From the NCBI GenBank assembly GCA_016713365.1, contig JADJPG010000014.1, positions 62,001 through 126,000 on the forward strand: 64,000 bases of DNA. The letters are read 5' to 3'. Below, in pieces: positions 25,481-34,532 of the stretch. Positions within the stretch are counted from its first letter, which is position 1, and each line of letters begins with the position of its first letter. Source of the DNA: Verrucomicrobiota bacterium (GTDB lineage: Bacteria > Verrucomicrobiota > Verrucomicrobiia > Limisphaerales > JADJPG01). Made by a program: the position numbers and the translations under genes. The notes beneath the pieces are model-generated. The model was not told the DNA's origin and made no database searches. It worked only from the letters and a program-made list of their open reading frames with translations.

Positions 25481-26272
25481 CTACCATCTCATCAACTGCG
25501 CAATGAGGACGGCGACGGCCGGATCGTCTGGGAAGATGACGGGCAAGTCCTTGGTGCGCACCGTTCGATCGCCGGCGCGGCGACATTTCACTTTCACCGG
25601 GCATCCACAAGCGCTGTAGAGGAACGTCACTTCATGTTCGGCGCCTTCCTTCCACACGTCGCCCACGGGGACCCCGAGTTCCTTGACGCCCGCTTCCAAA
25701 ATAGAGCTCGGATTGCGTGAGCCGTCGATGGTGAGGAGGCGACCAGAGCCATCATCGAGCAGGATGGTGAGCGCGTTTCCAGCAAATGTGCTCGTGGTAT
25801 TCGTCGTTGGAATGATTTTGCTGCTCCACAAGGTTTCGCCGGTGCGTTTGAAAACAAGGGAGCCAACCCCCGGACGCTCCATGCTCACATGCATCGACAT
25901 GTGAAGCTTCTTTCCGTCAGGCGTTGGTTCGCCGTAAGCGTCAAGGATCGCAAAGACGCGTCCGGTGCCGCCATCCGGCTGATGACGACGTTCGATCTGC
26001 TGAATCGCTTCGGCGATGGTCGGTGGCGGTCCGCCGAAGTCGAGCTCCACGGTGACCATCAATGCCGTGTTGACCTCGGCAGTGGTTAGTGACTTGGCCG
26101 CCAACACGGCGTTGGAACCAGTTGGTGTGTCCTTCACGACCGGCAACCCCGGCTTGCGATTGAAGGCGTAGACCGCCAGGCCGACTGCGATCAGGGCGAC
26201 GGCCGCGATCACAATGGCCGCCGAATGATTTCGGGAGCCCGCCGGGGTCTTGGGGCGGCTGGTTTTCGCCAT
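25481..26272 (-). CDS. Membrane-anchored protein of unknown function
   Basis: 263 residues with one N-terminal membrane helix (about 18-37) and a large extracytoplasmic part. The start (MAKTSRPKTP) is basic and Pro-rich, as for a type II anchor. The C-terminal part contains 'FLYSACGCPVKVKCRRAGDR', with three close cysteines, and 'LPVIFPDDPAVAVLIAQLM'. 'TFLYSACGCPVKV' suggests a metal or disulfide site. I do not recognise the family. It begins 24 bp after the YHS-like gene, so they are likely one operon, and may share its role. Confidence 0.65.
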   Translation of the reverse strand: MAKTSRPKTPAGSRNHSAAIVIAAVALIAVGLAVYAFNRKPGLPVVKDTPTGSNAVLAAKSLTTAEVNTALMVTVELDFGGPPPTIAEAIQQIERRHQPDGGTGRVFAILDAYGEPTPDGKKLHMSMHVSMERPGVGSLVFKRTGETLWSSKIIPTTNTTSTFAGNALTILLDDGSGRLLTIDGSRNPSSILEAGVKELGVPVGDVWKEGAEHEVTFLYSACGCPVKVKCRRAGDRTVRTKDLPVIFPDDPAVAVLIAQLMRW

Positions 26273-26296
26273 GAGCTGTTGCCAGTGAAGCCGTGG

Positions 26297-26593
26297 TTAC
26301 TTCGCCTTCTTCTTCTCGGCGGCTTCGATCTTCGCGACGTACTTCGCGGCGTCTTTCTTGAATCCCTTCAGGCAGGACTTGCAGCACAGCTTCACTTCTC
26401 GTCCTTCGTGAACAAAGCTGTAGGGCTTCATTCCCGGGTCGGCGCCGATCTTCTCATCCGAGACGATGCAGGTGTCGAGCGGGTAGGGCTTGGCTTTCTT
26501 CTCCTCCGCGGCGTTCAAGCTGACTGCGGCGACAAGCGTCGTGACGAGAATGGCGGAGAATCCGATCTGTGAGAGGTATTTTGGCGTTTTCAT
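26297..26593 (-). CDS. Secreted YHS/TRASH-like small metal-binding protein
   Basis: 98 residues: a signal peptide (about 1-28, cut after 'SLNA'), then a domain with 'PLDTCIVSDEKIG', 'YSFVHEGREVKLCCKSCLK' and 'GFKKDAAKYVAKI'. The order Cys ... (Tyr/Phe)xFx ... CCxxCxxxFxxxPxxY is that of YHS/TRASH domains, which bind copper or other heavy metals. A GTG at 26599 would add two residues; ATG 26593 is preferred for its clean signal peptide. It heads a minus-strand run of small Cys-containing envelope proteins and is divergent from a lipoprotein hydrolase gene. Confidence 0.75.
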   Translation of the reverse strand: MKTPKYLSQIGFSAILVTTLVAAVSLNAAEEKKAKPYPLDTCIVSDEKIGADPGMKPYSFVHEGREVKLCCKSCLKGFKKDAAKYVAKIEAAEKKKAK

Positions 26594-26603
26594 TTTCACG
26601 TTC

Positions 26604-26634
26604 TTTATACGTTTGATTCGGGCAATTCACTCAA
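26604..26634 (-). promoter_or_regulatory. Candidate sigma-70-type promoter for the YHS gene run
   Basis: Read on the minus strand: TTGAGT (26634-26629), a 19-base spacer and TATAAA (26609-26604). The start of transcription would fall near the start codon, leaving almost no leader. The match was found by eye and the spacer is longer than ideal. Confidence 0.3.
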
Positions 26635-26804
26635 AAACTTTCCAACGAACCCATCATGATGGGACGAAACCTCGGAGTCCATCGTCAGAAGCCGTCGAGT
26701 TTCAAGCCGTTGGATTGAGGGGAGTCGAGCTTTCCGCCACTCCGGATCGGGTCGACACCGCGCTGGCAACTTTCCACCGTCGGGACGATACTGGACGCAA
26801 TGAT

Positions 26805-27845
26805 ATGCCTATGAAAACGCCCGTCCGGCTTCCGTGTCTTGTCATCCTCTTTGCCGCGCTCGTTTCCGTTGGCTGCACCCACAGTTCCCTGCGAAGCGCC
26901 CGCAGCGGCCCGTCGACGCTCCCGCCGGAGATTGCGTCGGATTATGCTTACGCGAAGGAAACCAGTTTTGACGCGAAGGAAAAGGTCATCGACGAAGCTT
27001 CGAAGTACGTTGTGCGGCGCGTGCAGTTGAAACCGCCGGGTGAAAGCGCGGACTCGAAACGCCGCATCACAGTCGAATTGTTTCAGGTGCGCAGTGCGGA
27101 GAAATCCCCGGTCGTGATGGTTCTCCCAATGTCAGGCGGAGGCTACGGAGTTGAACGCCACTTCGCTTCCTACTTCGCGGGACGCGGCTATTCGGCGGCG
27201 ATTGTGCATCGCGACAAGATTCCCAAGGACCAGCAGATGATTGAGAACCTCGACCCGATGATTCATCGGATGATCCTCGATCACAAACGGGTCATCGATT
27301 GGATCGAGACTCAGTCTGGGTTGGACGGGTCGCGAGTGGGTGTCTTCGGCATCAGCATGGGCGGCATCAAGGGCGCCATGCTCGCACCCTTGGAGAATCG
27401 AATTCGCGGGGCGATTCTTGGACTCGCTGGCGGCGACATTCCGCATATCCTCGCTCATTCGACGGAGCCGGGATTGGTGAAGAAGCGCCAGGAGTTCCTG
27501 AAGGAACGAAACCTCTCGCCCGATCAAGCCGAGGCCGAGCTGAGGAAGATCATCAAACGGGATCCCTTGGTGTATGCGCCGTATGTGGACCCGAAGAAGG
27601 TGATGTTGATCATTGCCCGCAGCGATGACGTGGTCCCGACCGCCAAGGGACTTGAGCTCAAAGAGAGAATGGGAAACCCCGAAACCATCATGCTGCCCGG
27701 TGGACACTACACCGCGGTCCTGAGCATTCCCTACATCAAGAGCCAGTCATTCGAGTTTCTCGAGAAGTGTTTTGCGCCCGGTTCCGCGGTGGCGAAAACG
27801 AAGTCCGCGGGTGGATTGAGCCGGGTCAATGCGGGCAAACGTTGA
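26805..27845 (+). CDS. Alpha/beta-hydrolase lipoprotein
   Basis: 346-residue envelope lipoprotein: signal peptide with lipobox 'LVSVGC', then an alpha/beta-hydrolase fold (about 70-325). The nucleophile elbow is 'GVFGISMGGIKGA' (G-x-S-x-G), the acid is probably the Asp in 'IIARSDDVVPTAKGLE', and the base is the His in 'LPGGHYTAVLSIPYI'. The oxyanion region is 'VMVLPMSGGGYGVE'. The family (dienelactone-hydrolase/acetyl-xylan-esterase-like) gives no substrate. ATG 26805 (or 26811) is chosen because it sets up the lipobox; the frame is open far upstream without meaning. Confidence 0.82.
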   Translation: MPMKTPVRLPCLVILFAALVSVGCTHSSLRSARSGPSTLPPEIASDYAYAKETSFDAKEKVIDEASKYVVRRVQLKPPGESADSKRRITVELFQVRSAEKSPVVMVLPMSGGGYGVERHFASYFAGRGYSAAIVHRDKIPKDQQMIENLDPMIHRMILDHKRVIDWIETQSGLDGSRVGVFGISMGGIKGAMLAPLENRIRGAILGLAGGDIPHILAHSTEPGLVKKRQEFLKERNLSPDQAEAELRKIIKRDPLVYAPYVDPKKVMLIIARSDDVVPTAKGLELKERMGNPETIMLPGGHYTAVLSIPYIKSQSFEFLEKCFAPGSAVAKTKSAGGLSRVNAGKR

Positions 27846-27925
27846 GAGTCTTCCGTCTTGCGCCGTCCCAGCATTCAACGGGCGAGTCGGAGAAGATTGA
27901 CGCGCCCCGTAGTAGAGGAATGGTC

Positions 27926-28370
27926 TCAAATAACCCACCATTCGATATAGAGAATCACTTTTTCACCGTCCTCGGTGAGTATCACATGAAGGTAATTGCC
28001 AGGGCCTATAAATCTTTGGCGATCGACCAAAGGCTTCGTGCCTTTGGGAATCCACCAAGTCACCTTTCGTCCCCATCGTCTCCATGTTATGAATGTTGCC
28101 ATCGTTCTCGATTGCGGAAAGTGTCTTGATCAAGTCCGCCGTAGAGTTTTGCGGAATCTCAATTTTCGCGATTAAGGCGGGGTCAATGGGAGGCTTGTAG
28201 TAAAAGTTCAGTCCTCGGGCGCCCGGCGGAAGCGCAATTCCAGTGTCGGACTGGATTCTTTGAAGCGTCCGCGAGTCGAAGCTTTTGCTGTCCAACTCAT
28301 ACTGCTGGGCGTCGCGACCGCATCCTAGAAAGACCAATACAGTCGGGATAACTAGGACGAGAGTTCTCAT
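27926..28370 (-). pseudogene. Small lipoprotein gene, frameshifted near its end
   Basis: A lipobox 'LVFLGC' at residues 12-17 gives a short lipoprotein of unknown family, with 'GIALPPGARGLNFYYKPPID' and 'TLSAIENDGNIHN'. The frame as written ends at 27963, but after the CCCC run at 28071-28074 (GGGG in the coding strand) it turns to noise. Removing one base restores 'GRKVTWWIPKGTKPLVDRQR' and 'NYLHVILTEDGEKVILYIEW' up to a stop at 27926-27928, giving about 147 residues. The restored end is clearly protein-like. It could be a sequencing slip in the G run or a true mutation. It follows the PSD1 operon's 3' end on the opposite side of no clear partner. Confidence 0.6.
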
Positions 28371-28391
28371 CGTGAGCGATGCTGGCTTACC

Positions 28392-31055
28392 TCAATCAAC
28401 GTAGAGAAACTCGTTCGCGCTCAGCAGTGCCTGGCAAAGGCTGGAGAGCGGCTGCATCTCGGGCGCGACTTTGGGCGCCTTCTTCTTGTCGTCCTTCTTC
28501 GCCTTGCCGTCGCTCGGCGGTTCGATGGACTTCAAGTGATCAGCCTGTTCCCGGAGAAACGCGCTCGCGTCAGCCAGTTCTGTCGACGAAGGCTTCCGCC
28601 CAAAAGCGACGTCCCATGCCAGAGCGATTTGCTTCTGAACGCCCTCGCCCGCTTCCTTCTTTAGCCGTGAAGCGAAGCGCGCGGCTTGATCGAGCGTGAA
28701 CTCGCTGTTCATCAGCGTCAGCGATTGCGTCGCCACGGTGGAGGATTGTCGCTTCTCGCAGTTCACTTCCATCACGGGAGCGTCGAAGCTGTTCAGCATC
28801 GCCAGCGGACGACTCCGCCGCATCTGGATGTAAACGCTGCGACGAAACTCCTCGCCGTTTAGCGCCACATCCACCGGCATTTTGTTGTCGCCTTGCGTCT
28901 TGTCCTCACCCACGACGATTTGGCCGTGAATGTCGGGGCGCACGGGAACGGGTGTTCCGAACATCTTGGTGTTCAGCGAACCGCTCGCCGCGAGCATTGA
29001 GTCGCGGATGACTTCAGCGTCCAGTCGCAGGATGGGCTTGCGCCAGTAAAGACGGTTCTCGGGATCGCGCTGGTCGAACTTCGCGTTACGTGCCGATGAC
29101 TGCCGGTAGGCCGTCGACGTCATGATCAGCTTGTGCAGACGTTTCATCTGCCAGCCGTTTTGCATGAAGTCGCTCGCCAGCCAGTCGAGGGAGTCGGGAT
29201 GTGATGGTCTTTCGCCCATCATGCCGAAGTCCGTTGGCGTGTTCACCAAGCCGCGTCCGAAGTGATGCAGCCAGACGCGATTCACCAGCACGCGCGCCAC
29301 GAGTGGATTCGTCGGACTGGTCAGCCATTTCGCGAAGGCCAGACGTCGTCCGCTGGTCTGCACGTCCGCTTCCTTCGCGAGAAAGCGCGGTCCGTGTCCG
29401 GTTGGCGCGAGCACGCTCAAGCCGCCGGGTTCGACCGCTTCCTTCGGTTGCTTCGGATCGCCGCGGTGGAACAGGTAGGTGACCGGAACTTTGTCCGATG
29501 GTTCCGTCAGCACGCTCACGAAATCTTCCGGCGGCTTGCGTCCGCGAATCTCCCCGATCTTCGCGTCCATTGCCTTCAAGTCGTCTGCGGCCTTCTGGTT
29601 GTATTGATAGAGGACGCCCGCGTTGATGTTCACGCTCGGGTTGTCTGCGAGCAGTTTCTTCTGTTCCGGCGTGCGCTTGTCTTTCGGCGCGTCGAACGCT
29701 TCACGGAGCTTCGCACGCAGTTCGGCGTCGAACTTCTCCAAGTGCTTCGTCAACGCCTCGTCGATGTATTGCTTCTGCTTCGCGGCTTTTTCGTCGGAGA
29801 GTTTCTTCGCCTCCGCCTCGACGTCCGCGGCCTTTTTCCGGTCCGCGTCGGTGTAGAGGGAAACGAGCCGTTGGTCGGGCGTCTTCCAGCGCTTCGGATC
29901 GTAGGCCGGCTCCAGCACGGCGCGCATCCGGTAATAATCCGTCTGCGGAATCGGATCGTAACGATGGTCGTGGCACTGCGCGCAGCCGACGGTCAGACCG
30001 AGCAGGGAGGTGGAGACGATCTTGATGGTGTCGGCGACGACTTGATTGCGCACCGCGTCGATGTCCGCCACAGCGGGTGTCGCGCTGCCGTCGGCGCTCA
30101 TGCGGAGAAAACCCGTCGCGATGAGCAGCTCGCGCTTCTTCTCGTCTTCGAGCACGGCGCGCGTGTCGGCCTGCGTGATGCGCGCCAGTTCATCGCCCGC
30201 CAGTTGCTCCGTGATGAAGCGATCGAACGGCTTACCTTCGTTGAACGAGCGGATGACGTAGTCGCGATACTTGTAGGCGTAAGCGCGCGGCGGATCGGCG
30301 TCGCTGTAGCCGTCCGAATCCGCGTAGCCCGCGACGTCGAGCCAGTGCCGTCCCCAACGCTCGCCGTAGTGCGGTGAGGCGAGCAGTCGATCGATTAACT
30401 TCTCATACGCGTCCGGCGAAGTATCCGCGAGGAACGCCGCCGTCTCGGCGGGCGTGGGCGGCAGGCCGATGAGGTCGAAATGCGCGCGGCGGAGCAGCGT
30501 AATCTTTTCCGCGTCCGGCGAGAACGCGACTTTCTGTTTCGCCATCGCGGCGATGAGAAAGGCGTCAATCGGCGTGCGGGCGCGGTCCTTCTTTCGGGTC
30601 GCTGGAACGGGCGGATGTTGAATCGGCTGGAACGACCAGAAGGCGCGTTCCTCCTCGGTGATGCCGCTGCCCTGACCAATCTCCGTCGGCTCCGGCCGCG
30701 CCGTCTTCGCGCCGGAATTGATCCAGCGCTTGATGAGCGCCACTTGCTCGGGCGCGAGCTTCTTGTCGCGCTTCGGCATCTCGCCGCTGTGCGTGAGCTT
30801 GAAAAGCGCGCTGCGGTCCGCCTTGCCGGGGACGATGACCGGACCGTTCTCGCCGCCTTGCAACATCAGCCGGCGCAAGCGCAGGTCGAGACCGCCCTTG
30901 AGCTTCTCGCCCTCGCCGTGGCAGTCGAAGCAGTTCGCTTTGAGAATCGGGCGGATGTCCTTCTCGAACGTCAGGGCCGGGGCGGCGTGCGACGACAACG
31001 CAACGAAGGTCAGCGTCGCTGCGAGAGTCCCGATGAGAAATCGTTGCCGCTTCAT
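28392..31055 (-). CDS. PSD1-type cytochrome/DUF1549/DUF1553 protein
   Basis: 887-residue exported protein typical of Planctomycetes and Verrucomicrobia. A signal peptide (1-24) is followed by a c-type haem site 'NCFDCHGEGEKLKGGLDLR' (Cys42, Cys45, His46), then DUF1549 (about 140-360) with a second 'GCAQCHDHRYDPI' CxxCH, a Lys/Glu-rich linker, and DUF1553 (about 560-830). The role is not proven; it is usually paired with a DUF1501 protein and proposed to act in degrading complex polysaccharides. ATG 31055 is chosen because the signal peptide begins there and overlaps the DUF1501 stop by four bases (ATGA), which implies coupling. Confidence 0.92.
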   Translation of the reverse strand: MKRQRFLIGTLAATLTFVALSSHAAPALTFEKDIRPILKANCFDCHGEGEKLKGGLDLRLRRLMLQGGENGPVIVPGKADRSALFKLTHSGEMPKRDKKLAPEQVALIKRWINSGAKTARPEPTEIGQGSGITEEERAFWSFQPIQHPPVPATRKKDRARTPIDAFLIAAMAKQKVAFSPDAEKITLLRRAHFDLIGLPPTPAETAAFLADTSPDAYEKLIDRLLASPHYGERWGRHWLDVAGYADSDGYSDADPPRAYAYKYRDYVIRSFNEGKPFDRFITEQLAGDELARITQADTRAVLEDEKKRELLIATGFLRMSADGSATPAVADIDAVRNQVVADTIKIVSTSLLGLTVGCAQCHDHRYDPIPQTDYYRMRAVLEPAYDPKRWKTPDQRLVSLYTDADRKKAADVEAEAKKLSDEKAAKQKQYIDEALTKHLEKFDAELRAKLREAFDAPKDKRTPEQKKLLADNPSVNINAGVLYQYNQKAADDLKAMDAKIGEIRGRKPPEDFVSVLTEPSDKVPVTYLFHRGDPKQPKEAVEPGGLSVLAPTGHGPRFLAKEADVQTSGRRLAFAKWLTSPTNPLVARVLVNRVWLHHFGRGLVNTPTDFGMMGERPSHPDSLDWLASDFMQNGWQMKRLHKLIMTSTAYRQSSARNAKFDQRDPENRLYWRKPILRLDAEVIRDSMLAASGSLNTKMFGTPVPVRPDIHGQIVVGEDKTQGDNKMPVDVALNGEEFRRSVYIQMRRSRPLAMLNSFDAPVMEVNCEKRQSSTVATQSLTLMNSEFTLDQAARFASRLKKEAGEGVQKQIALAWDVAFGRKPSSTELADASAFLREQADHLKSIEPPSDGKAKKDDKKKAPKVAPEMQPLSSLCQALLSANEFLYVD

Positions 31056-32527
31056 GCCTGACGCAAAATTTCCTTCACCACGCGGCACGGCTTGCCATCG
31101 GTGATGCGCTGTTCCTGGCCGTTCTGGTGGTAGATGAGCTTGTTGTGATCGAGCCCGAAGAGATGCATCAACGTGGCGTGATAATCATTCGGGCTCACCG
31201 GATTCACCACCGCCTTGTGGCCAAACTCATCCGTCTCGCCATACGTCATGCCGCCCTTGAATCCACCGCCTGCCACCCAGCTTGTGAAGCCCTGGCCGTT
31301 GTGATCGCGGCCAGCTTTCTCCGCCGCGCCGTGATTCTCCGTCACCGGCAGTCGTCCGATCTCGCCGCCCCAATGCACGATGGTCGTGTCGAGCAGGCCG
31401 CGCGCTTTCAAATCCTTCACCAGCGCGGCGGATGGTTGATCCGTCTTGCGGCAACACGTCGCGAGGTTGCTCTTGATGTTCTCGTGCGTGTCCCAGATTT
31501 GCCCGTTCACGAAGAGCTGCACAAAGCGCACGCCGCGCTCAACGAGGCGTCGGGCGATGAGGCAACGCGTGCCGTATTCGCGCGTCTCGTTGTTATCCAG
31601 GCCATAGAGTTTCTTCGTCGCCTCGCTCTCACCGGAAATATCCAGCGCCTCCTTCGCCGCCGTCTGCATGCGCGCGGCCAGTTCGTAGCTGGCGATGCGC
31701 GCCTCCAAATCATTCTCGCCCGGATGCCGCGACAGATGTTCGCGATTCAACTTCGCGAGGAAGGCAAGATTCTGCTCCTGCAACGCGCCCTTCAAATGCG
31801 GCGGCGGTTCGAGATTGAGAATGCGCGGCTCGGCGCTGCGAACGATCGTTCCTTGAAAGAGCGGCGGCATCCAGCCGTTCGACCAGTTGCGCACGCCGTC
31901 CACGGGATGCCCGCCCGGATCGGTCAACACCACGTAGGCCGGCAGACTCTGACTCTCCGAGCCGAGACCGTAGGTGAGCCACGAGCCGAGCGCGGGGCGG
32001 CCCGGCTGCGCCTTGCCCGTGTTCATGAACCAAATCGAGGGCTCGTGCCCGTTGATGTCCGTGTGCATCGAGCGGATCACTGTCACGTCATCCACAATGC
32101 TGGCAAAATGCGGCAGCAACTCCGACACATCCGTGCCGCTCTGGCCGTGCTTGCGGAACTTCCACGGGCTGCCAAAGAGCTTCTTGCTCGCGCGATCCAC
32201 GAAGCTGAACGTGATGTCCCCCGGATAATCCTCGCCGCTGCGTTTGGTCAGCTCCGCCTTGGGATCGAAGAGATCGATGTGACTCGGGCCGCCGTGCATG
32301 AAGAGCGAGATCATCGCGCGCGCTTGCGGACGAGCAGGCGTGATCTTCTCCTTCATGTCGAACGACTGCGGCCCACGCGGAATGGCCGGTGGCGTCGCCA
32401 GCAAATTCTCCTGGCGCAACATCCACGCCAGCGCCACGCCGCCGACGCCCATCGCATTGCGCATGAGGAAACGGCGTCGCGACCAGCGGTCCAGAAATTC
32501 ATCACCAGGATTGAGAGGCATCTTCAT
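31052..32527 (-). CDS. DUF1501 (sulfatase-like) TAT-exported protein
   Basis: 491 residues of the DUF1501 family, related to alkaline phosphatase/sulfatase folds. A twin-arginine signal is present near the start ('DRWSRRRFLMRNAMGVGG'), so it is exported folded. Family stretches include 'ISLFMHGGPSHIDLFDPKAE', 'RSMHTDINGHEPSIWFMNTG' and 'DTTIVHWGGEIGRLPVTENH', with 'DYHATLMHLFGLDH' near the C-terminus. The His and Asp residues there likely bind metal. ATG 32527 is chosen for the TAT signal; earlier starts only add noise. First gene of an operon with the PSD1 protein, overlapping by 4 bp. Confidence 0.92.
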   Translation of the reverse strand: MKMPLNPGDEFLDRWSRRRFLMRNAMGVGGVALAWMLRQENLLATPPAIPRGPQSFDMKEKITPARPQARAMISLFMHGGPSHIDLFDPKAELTKRSGEDYPGDITFSFVDRASKKLFGSPWKFRKHGQSGTDVSELLPHFASIVDDVTVIRSMHTDINGHEPSIWFMNTGKAQPGRPALGSWLTYGLGSESQSLPAYVVLTDPGGHPVDGVRNWSNGWMPPLFQGTIVRSAEPRILNLEPPPHLKGALQEQNLAFLAKLNREHLSRHPGENDLEARIASYELAARMQTAAKEALDISGESEATKKLYGLDNNETREYGTRCLIARRLVERGVRFVQLFVNGQIWDTHENIKSNLATCCRKTDQPSAALVKDLKARGLLDTTIVHWGGEIGRLPVTENHGAAEKAGRDHNGQGFTSWVAGGGFKGGMTYGETDEFGHKAVVNPVSPNDYHATLMHLFGLDHNKLIYHQNGQEQRITDGKPCRVVKEILRQA

Positions 32528-32713
32528 CGGGCTTAGGCACAAGTATGGACGATGCCGGTGGCCGGGGTCATTCAAAAACAACCGGGTAGTGCAGAGCTCC
32601 AGCGCAGGCTGTGACGAATGACAGCGCATGCTGAGCGACGCGAATCCACTGCGACTGGACGGATGCTCATAGCCACGAAACCGTTCTCCACCACGATCTC
32701 GAGCCTCGAGGAG

Positions 32714-32774
32714 CACCTCCCGACGGTCGGCTGGCGTCCGTAGACACTTTTGGACACCTCCCGACTGTCGGCTG
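32714..32774. repeat. Two near-identical 20-base direct repeats with internal palindromes
   Basis: CACCTCCCGACGGTCGGCTG (32714-32733) recurs at 32755-32774 with one change (CGACGG to CGACTG). Each copy holds an 11-base palindrome, CCGAC-N-GTCGG. The copies are 41 bases apart, about four helical turns, so a dimeric regulator or a dispersed intergenic repeat are both possible. Confidence 0.55.
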
Positions 32775-33025
32775 AGGCTACCCGGTGTAGGGCGACTGCG
32801 GCCGGCCAGACACCAAAGCCCCCCGTTGCAGCTCGACCCTCACGGGCAAACTTAGAACCCGAAACCTGCCTCCTGAATCCCAATCCCGCCTACGATGAGT
32901 GCGCGCCGGGCAAACCACGGAATCGGGCAAACTTTTTGACGAAACTTCCCGCCAATGCTTAAACTGACTCCATGAAAAGGAAGCAAAGCCCGCTTTGCGC
33001 TGGAACCAATCAATACCCAAGAGTA

Positions 33026-33055
33026 TTGACGAAACCTGGCTCGATCCTCTGTTAA
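33026..33055 (+). promoter_or_regulatory. Candidate promoter of the 332-residue hypothetical gene
   Basis: TTGACG (33026-33031), 18 bases, TGTTAA (33050-33055). Transcription would start only a few bases before the start codon at 33068, so the message would be nearly leaderless. Found by eye only. Confidence 0.3.
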
Positions 33056-33067
33056 CTCAAATTGGCC

Positions 33068-34066
33068 ATGGCGGACAATTTCGACGAACTAGACAGCCGG
33101 CTCACAAAGTTCCCCCCTGAACTTGATGAACTTGACGACAGGCTTCAGTTGCGCGAATCAGAGTTCTTCTGGCCACACGAGCTGGTTGTCGTCGATGTGA
33201 CTCGGACGATTGCTTTTCTTGAGGGCGAAGGGCTTTACGCATTCTGGTCTGCTGATCTGAATCAGAAGCGGATCATCAAATCGTTCAGGAAGATTGGAGC
33301 GGTCGCGGCCGCAAATTTGTTGGCCGAGTCCCAGTGGGCTGAGCCTCTCATTAAGCACGGAGACTATGATAGGCGCAAAGAAGAATTCGGCGACGAGCGG
33401 TTTACCGAATTCCGCCGAATCGAATCCCAACTATTCGAAGCCTTCAAGGATGTTCCGTCGTTGGCATTGCGGTTTGCTAAGGCGAAGGGAGTTAAAGGGG
33501 AGCCATTGAATGGGATCGGAAGACTGCTTGCTATCGCCACCTTCCCCTTCCGAGTCCTGCTTCCAGCCTTTCTTGAGGGTGTGAGAGACGAGCTGCGCAA
33601 CCCATCAATCGACCCGAATACGCTTCCGATCATACCTCGAGATGCGATTACTGCAGGGCACTCCAAAATTTGTTTTGGTGTGGTGGAGGCTGGATTGATC
33701 CGCATGGACCTCGATATTCCGTTACGGTATTCGAATATTATGAATTTAGATCCTGACGATGGGGTCTCGTGCCTCCATTTCGAGGGGTATGAATTCCCGT
33801 GCAAGTCGATTGCAGAGCTTGCCGGAAAGACGTTTGACGAGAACGCTCTGTCCGAGAACTCAAGTTACCACCGCGGGGAATTGAAGCTTGCCGGTCGTAG
33901 CATTGGCTGCGACATCCATCGCATCTCCTTTGATCAGGTCGGCAAGGATCAAATTAAACTCTCATTAGCGGTGTTCTGCTGGTTCTACAGCTACCGCCTT
34001 GCTCAGAATGCAACGGTGGAATTGACAACGAATGCGATAATGACAACCGAACAGCAGAGGAGCTGA
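33068..34066 (+). CDS. Unrecognised 332-residue protein
   Basis: Soluble protein with no signal peptide or membrane helix. The first third is acidic and Leu-rich ('ELDELDDRLQLRESEFFWP') and contains 'FLEGEGLYAFWSADLNQKR', which faintly recalls DMP19/DUF4375-like domains. The middle has a hydrophobic stretch 'LLAIATFPFRVLLPAFLEGV'. I cannot assign a function. ATG 33068 is taken; a TTG two codons earlier is possible. It begins a run of three genes (to 35090) that look more A+T-rich than their neighbours and lack recognisable families, which suggests acquired DNA. Confidence 0.65.
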   Translation: MADNFDELDSRLTKFPPELDELDDRLQLRESEFFWPHELVVVDVTRTIAFLEGEGLYAFWSADLNQKRIIKSFRKIGAVAAANLLAESQWAEPLIKHGDYDRRKEEFGDERFTEFRRIESQLFEAFKDVPSLALRFAKAKGVKGEPLNGIGRLLAIATFPFRVLLPAFLEGVRDELRNPSIDPNTLPIIPRDAITAGHSKICFGVVEAGLIRMDLDIPLRYSNIMNLDPDDGVSCLHFEGYEFPCKSIAELAGKTFDENALSENSSYHRGELKLAGRSIGCDIHRISFDQVGKDQIKLSLAVFCWFYSYRLAQNATVELTTNAIMTTEQQRS

Positions 34067-34183
34067 AGTTGGCTTCCAAATATTCCGGCGAGGCGAGTCG
34101 GACGGTTCGGATAATTTGCGAGCGGCTGTTGCAGCCGACCGGGCGTTTCCGGCGGCGGTCGCTGAGTTTGGACTTTCGACAGT

Positions 34184-34492
34184 ATGAGGCCTGACACGAA
34201 ATACTATGTAGCCCAGTTGATTTGCGTGCCCGCTGTGATGCTGCCGTCTCTTTTAAACGCCCTTTTCCTTGGTGGTCTGCTCGCTGGTTCAATCGGTGAT
34301 GGAGGACCGGTGGGAGTGGGTGTGATTTGTGGTTTGGTTGGCTACGCCACCTATCGGATGACATCCTTTGCCACGGGTTGGATAATCGAGCAGCTTGGCC
34401 TGCTGCCAAGGAACGCGTGGCGATTCTATCCAAATGCCACATCTTGGGGCGGCTACTTGAAAAAGACAGGGGCACTATGGACCCGAGAGTGA
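34184..34492 (+). CDS. Small two-helix membrane protein, unrecognised
   Basis: 102 residues with hydrophobic segments at about 9-33 and 40-57, a Gly-rich turn between them, and an aromatic, basic C-terminus. No family is recognised. It lies between two other unrecognised genes on the same strand (117 bp after one, 40 bp before the next). It may be co-transcribed with them. Confidence 0.5.
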   Translation: MRPDTKYYVAQLICVPAVMLPSLLNALFLGGLLAGSIGDGGPVGVGVICGLVGYATYRMTSFATGWIIEQLGLLPRNAWRFYPNATSWGGYLKKTGALWTRE

Positions 34493-34532
34493 TGAGGGCG
34501 AACCGTCAATCCTTTGGTCGCTCTATCCAGAG

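Larger units (their letters stand above)
32528..33067. other. Intergenic region with short repeats
   Basis: About 540 bp between the divergent DUF1501 gene and an unrecognised plus-strand gene. No coding sequence is supported. It contains the pair of 20-base repeats listed separately and, next to the downstream gene, a possible promoter. Confidence 0.5.

Noticed and set aside
31127..32536. 469-codon plus-strand frame opposite the DUF1501 gene
   Set aside because: Antisense shadow; no motif, signal peptide or neighbour supports it.
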